From CAIYTF01 sp963664845 (GTDB lineage Bacteria; Bacteroidota; Ignavibacteria; Ignavibacteriales; Ignavibacteriaceae): 64,000 bases of DNA. Position numbers and translations under genes: made by a program. Of the stretch, positions 61,208 to 64,000 are shown one piece after another (the first letter of the stretch is position 1; each line of letters begins with the position of its first letter). The stretch is taken from positions 2,170,001 to 2,234,000 of the forward strand of contig OY761615.1 in NCBI GenBank assembly GCA_963664845.1, written 5' to 3'. Under the pieces are notes generated by a model. It saw nothing but the letters and a program-made list of their open reading frames with translations, was not told where the DNA came from and did no database searches.

Positions 61208-64000
61208 TTAAAAGCGGCCCAACGATTTTTCAACATCGGCCTGTGCAACCAGAAAATTAAAGACTTCCGTATAGAGATTCATTTTGGCGCCATGCAACAC
61301 CATTTCGGCATCCAATAAATCGCTCAGTTTCGCAAGTCCACTTCTGAATCTGCTTTGAAGAAGCACATAGTTTCTCTCTGCTAAAGTAATGTTTTGTCTC
61401 TGAATTTCCAGACTCTTTTTCGCTTCATCTCTTGCATTGACAGCAGCACGCACTTCAATATTGAGATATCCGTGAAGGTTGTTTAACTGCTCTTCCAGTT
61501 TCTTCCGTTCAATGGCAGCCTCCTCAACTTTTGCCTGCGTTTTGAAACCGGAGAAGATGGGAACTGTAATCTGCAAACCAACAAGCGAGCTGGTTTGCCA
61601 TTTGTAATCGGATACATTCAGTTCCTTATTCTGAGTTTCGATTTTAACACTGCCAAAAGCACTGAGCGATGGCAGATGAGCAGCAAATGCGGCGTTTTCC
61701 ATTTCACCGGCTACGGAAATCCCATGCTCTAACATCCTGAGGTCTGCTCTGCCAGTTTCTGCTGTCAGTATGGCCTGTTCTTCATTTGGGGAATCGGGAT
61801 CTGCCGGCAATCCAAGCGAATCTGTCAAAACAAAATCAGGCTTCGATTCTCCCATCAGGTATGCCAGCATCCTCATAGAGTTCTCCTCAGCATTTTGCAG
61901 TTTCAGCATTTGGGGCAATATGTTTTGTATGCCAATATATGCCGTCAGTGTATCAACATCTGCCGTTAACCCCTGTATGAACAGGTTTCTTACATCTTTC
62001 AACCGCAGTTTCGCGCGAGATAGACTTTGCTGCATCAACAAAATCTGTTGTTTCAAAACAAGCGCCTGCAGATAGGTCTTTTTAATTTCATTGGCGGTGA
62101 TTACCTGAGTATTCCTGTGGTTTTCGGAATTCATCAACACTTCGGAATGAGCGGCCCTGATTCCCGGATAGATGCCCGCATTATACAATGGCACCTGAAG
62201 TTTGAGCGTCCCTTCATAGGTATTCTTCTCTCCTATTTCAATTGGGATACTTGGACTGGTCGGCTGACCGAAAAAATCGCCGGGAAGAAACATAACCGGC
62301 AATTTTAGATTTCGAACATAGGTTCCCTCGGCAGATACCTCAGGAAGCAGAGCTCCAAAAGCTTCCTGTTCCTTTTTTTCTGATTGCACTCGTGAAAAGT
62401 CTGCGATCTTAATTCCTGAATTATTTTCAAGCCCTCTCTTCACCGCCGCATTCATCGAAAGTGGCAAGGGCTGCGCGGTTCCTGTGAGGACGAAACCAGA
62501 TAGCAAAAATAATAGTATTATTGTTGGCACTTTGCTGTATGCCTTCAATGAAAATTTGGCGCCCGCGAGACGCAGTATCCATGTTTTAATTTTCAATAAC
62601 CAGGTCTGCATTCGGTCGACATAGATATATATTACGGGAACGAGAATCAATGTCAGTAAAAGAGAACTGGTCAATCCTCCGATGAGGACGACAGCAAGCC
62701 CGGATTTCATTTCATTCGCTGCGCCTTTGGAAAGAGCAATGGGAAGCACACCGAAGATCAAAGTAGCTGTAGTCATTAAAATCGGGCGAAGTCTTACCCG
62801 GGCAGCTTCCACCAATGCATCCATAATATTCATTCCATTTGCACGGTTCTGGTTAGTCCGGTCAACGAGCAATATCCCGTTCTTTCCGACCAACCCAACA
62901 AGCACGATCATTCCCAAAAGCGTCATAATATTGATACTGTTCATAGTGAGCGCCAGCCCCAATACTGCGCCAATTATTGCCAATGGTATGGTGAAAAGTA
63001 TGGTTAAGGGATAAATAAAGGAGTTATACAGAGCCGCCAAAATAAGATAGACAAAAATGATAGCAGAAAGGAACGCGAAACCCAGGCTGCCAAAGGCGTC
63101 TTCCTGATTTTCCAGATCATTTTCATAGGTGATCTGTATACCCGATGGCATATCCAATTTAGCGATCTCCTTTTTAATATCTTCACCAATATCACCTGCT
63201 GGCCGGCCAATAGCCCTTGACGTAACGGTAATGGAATTATTCCTGTATTTCCGCTCGAGCTTGCTTGGTCCTGAGGACAGTTGGACGTCAGCAAACTGAC
63301 TTAGGAACACCTGTTCCCCTCTCATGTTGGGAAACGATATTTTGTTAACCGCGACCGGATCGTTTTTATCAAACTCATCATATATTATTCGGATATCATA
63401 TTCTGAGTTACCATCGCGAAATTTTGAACTATTGTCTCCGGTAAGCGCAACCCGGAGCTCAGCCCCGACCTGATCCAGGCTCAGACCAAGAGCCGCCATT
63501 TTTTCCCGATTTATCTGTACATGGAGTTCCGGTTTCCCTGTTTCGCTGGACTTCATAACATCACTCGTCCCCGGAATCTTCTTCATTATTCCCATTATTT
63601 TATCTGCAGCAGTTTCAACATTCGCGATATCGGACCCATTGATCCCTACCGCGACCGGGGCCATATCAGTGGTTCCAAAAATCATAATGGGAGCAACACG
63701 CGGCTTCACCCCGGGAATATCACGAACCATCGCCTTGAACTCTTCGCCAACTTCAGTAACGCTTTTTGTCCGCTTTTCTTTTGGAACCAACGTGACTATT
63801 AATTCAGCAATATTATTGGAATACATACCAATAAATCCCTCCTCAGAAGAGCCCACGTTAGTCAACACTTTCTTCACATCGGCACGGGCAAGCAATTGTT
63901 GTTCAACCATTCTTGCCACTTCATTGGTTTCTTCCAGTCGTGCACCCGGTTTAAGTTCGAGAATAACCGACAACTCTCCCTTATCCGCAGGAGAGAGAAA
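61208..64000 (-). CDS. RND efflux transporter fused to TolC-type outer membrane factor (N-terminus outside window)
   Basis: Partial: the frame stays open to base 64000, so the N-terminal half of the pump is missing here. The visible RND part contains the porter domain (QVGAELRVALTGDNSSKFRD) and membrane helices (FGSLGFAFLSAIIFVYLILA, NIMTLLGMIVLVGLVGKNG, MTTATLIFGVLPIALSKGA) and ends near VIYIYVDRM. A hydrophobic segment (PTIILLFLLSGFVLTGTAQ, about 62470-62530) follows, then about 420 residues of an outer membrane efflux protein with its two-repeat coiled-coil (for example MQQSLSRAKLRLKDVRNLF). CusA/CzcA-TolC fusions are known in Bacteroidota; this one looks HAE1-like. Confidence 0.9.
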   Translation of the reverse strand, partial: FLSPADKGELSVILELKPGARLEETNEVARMVEQQLLARADVKKVLTNVGSSEEGFIGMYSNNIAELIVTLVPKEKRTKSVTEVGEEFKAMVRDIPGVKPRVAPIMIFGTTDMAPVAVGINGSDIANVETAADKIMGIMKKIPGTSDVMKSSETGKPELHVQINREKMAALGLSLDQVGAELRVALTGDNSSKFRDGNSEYDIRIIYDEFDKNDPVAVNKISFPNMRGEQVFLSQFADVQLSSGPSKLERKYRNNSITVTSRAIGRPAGDIGEDIKKEIAKLDMPSGIQITYENDLENQEDAFGSLGFAFLSAIIFVYLILAALYNSFIYPLTILFTIPLAIIGAVLGLALTMNSINIMTLLGMIVLVGLVGKNGILLVDRTNQNRANGMNIMDALVEAARVRLRPILMTTATLIFGVLPIALSKGAANEMKSGLAVVLIGGLTSSLLLTLILVPVIYIYVDRMQTWLLKIKTWILRLAGAKFSLKAYSKVPTIILLFLLSGFVLTGTAQPLPLSMNAAVKRGLENNSGIKIADFSRVQSEKKEQEAFGALLPEVSAEGTYVRNLKLPVMFLPGDFFGQPTSPSIPIEIGEKNTYEGTLKLQVPLYNAGIYPGIRAAHSEVLMNSENHRNTQVITANEIKKTYLQALVLKQQILLMQQSLSRAKLRLKDVRNLFIQGLTADVDTLTAYIGIQNILPQMLKLQNAEENSMRMLAYLMGESKPDFVLTDSLGLPADPDSPNEEQAILTAETGRADLRMLEHGISVAGEMENAAFAAHLPSLSAFGSVKIETQNKELNVSDYKWQTSSLVGLQITVPIFSGFKTQAKVEEAAIERKKLEEQLNNLHGYLNIEVRAAVNARDEAKKSLEIQRQNITLAERNYVLLQSRFRSGLAKLSDLLDAEMVLHGAKMNLYTEVFNFLVAQADVEKSLGRF

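Noticed and set aside
1..64000. CRISPR array, rRNA or complete tRNA
   Set aside because: No regularly spaced repeats of suitable length and no tRNA or rRNA signature were seen on either strand by eye.

Overview
The window looks like a chromosome piece from a Bacteroidota/Ignavibacteria-type bacterium. Three things point that way: proteins ending in a type IX secretion sorting domain with the QNYPNPFNP signature (40909-42738, 54496-56934), a PorV/PorQ-like outer-membrane protein and a GWxTD protein, and a split ATP synthase operon without atpD and atpC, as known from Chlorobi relatives. No rRNA or tRNA gene was found. The assignment is inference from gene content; no marker gene was compared with a database.

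Bases 1-16,380 are accessory. From 541 to 10,070 the DNA is visibly AT-rich and carries candidate defence genes: an overlapping pair ending in an Mrr-like nuclease (541-2719), a 229-aa protein of unknown function, a DUF3883 nuclease (3651-5141), a TIR/deoxyribosyltransferase-like protein (5280-6248), an empty 1.08 kb spacer, and a tight pair made of a 2H-phosphoesterase-fold protein and a PHP phosphoesterase with a possible RelA/SpoT-like C-terminus (7328-10,070). From 10,213 to about 16,380 lies an integrated element core: a terminase-small-subunit-like gene without a large subunit, a small HTH (excisionase-like) gene, a RepA/DnaB-like ATPase, a roughly 100-bp array of GGTACGA repeats, a DUF6371 zinc-finger/TOPRIM protein, and a Bacteroidetes-type tyrosine integrase whose 5' end faces a dyad that could be an attachment core. 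This layout resembles a phage satellite, with the defence genes as likely cargo; the left end is not recognised.

From 16,491 the host chromosome resumes with a GIY-YIG gene broken by one stop codon and a soluble-sensor-type histidine kinase. A long minus-strand block follows: rplS-trmD-rimM-khpA-rpsP-ffh, then atpG-A-H-F-E-B plus two small AtpI/AtpZ-like proteins, bactofilin with an M23 peptidase, tsaC-like, a glycosyltransferase 9, an LpxL-like acyltransferase, then a GWxTD protein, a PorV-like protein, a 1088-aa secreted protein, a TonB-dependent receptor and a DUF4397 lipoprotein that probably form an envelope/uptake operon.

The rest (40.9-64 kb) is mixed housekeeping and envelope genes: secreted T9SS proteins, MOSC, rarA, a thioredoxin-fold protein, an AI-2E-type permease, a NifU-like protein, a DUF5916 outer-membrane protein, an SDR, proS, an M14 carboxypeptidase, an FAH-family protein, an RmlD-like reductase, a lipoprotein and a LytS/LytTR two-component pair. 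At the right edge an RND efflux pump is fused in frame to a TolC-type outer-membrane factor; its N-terminus lies beyond base 64,000.
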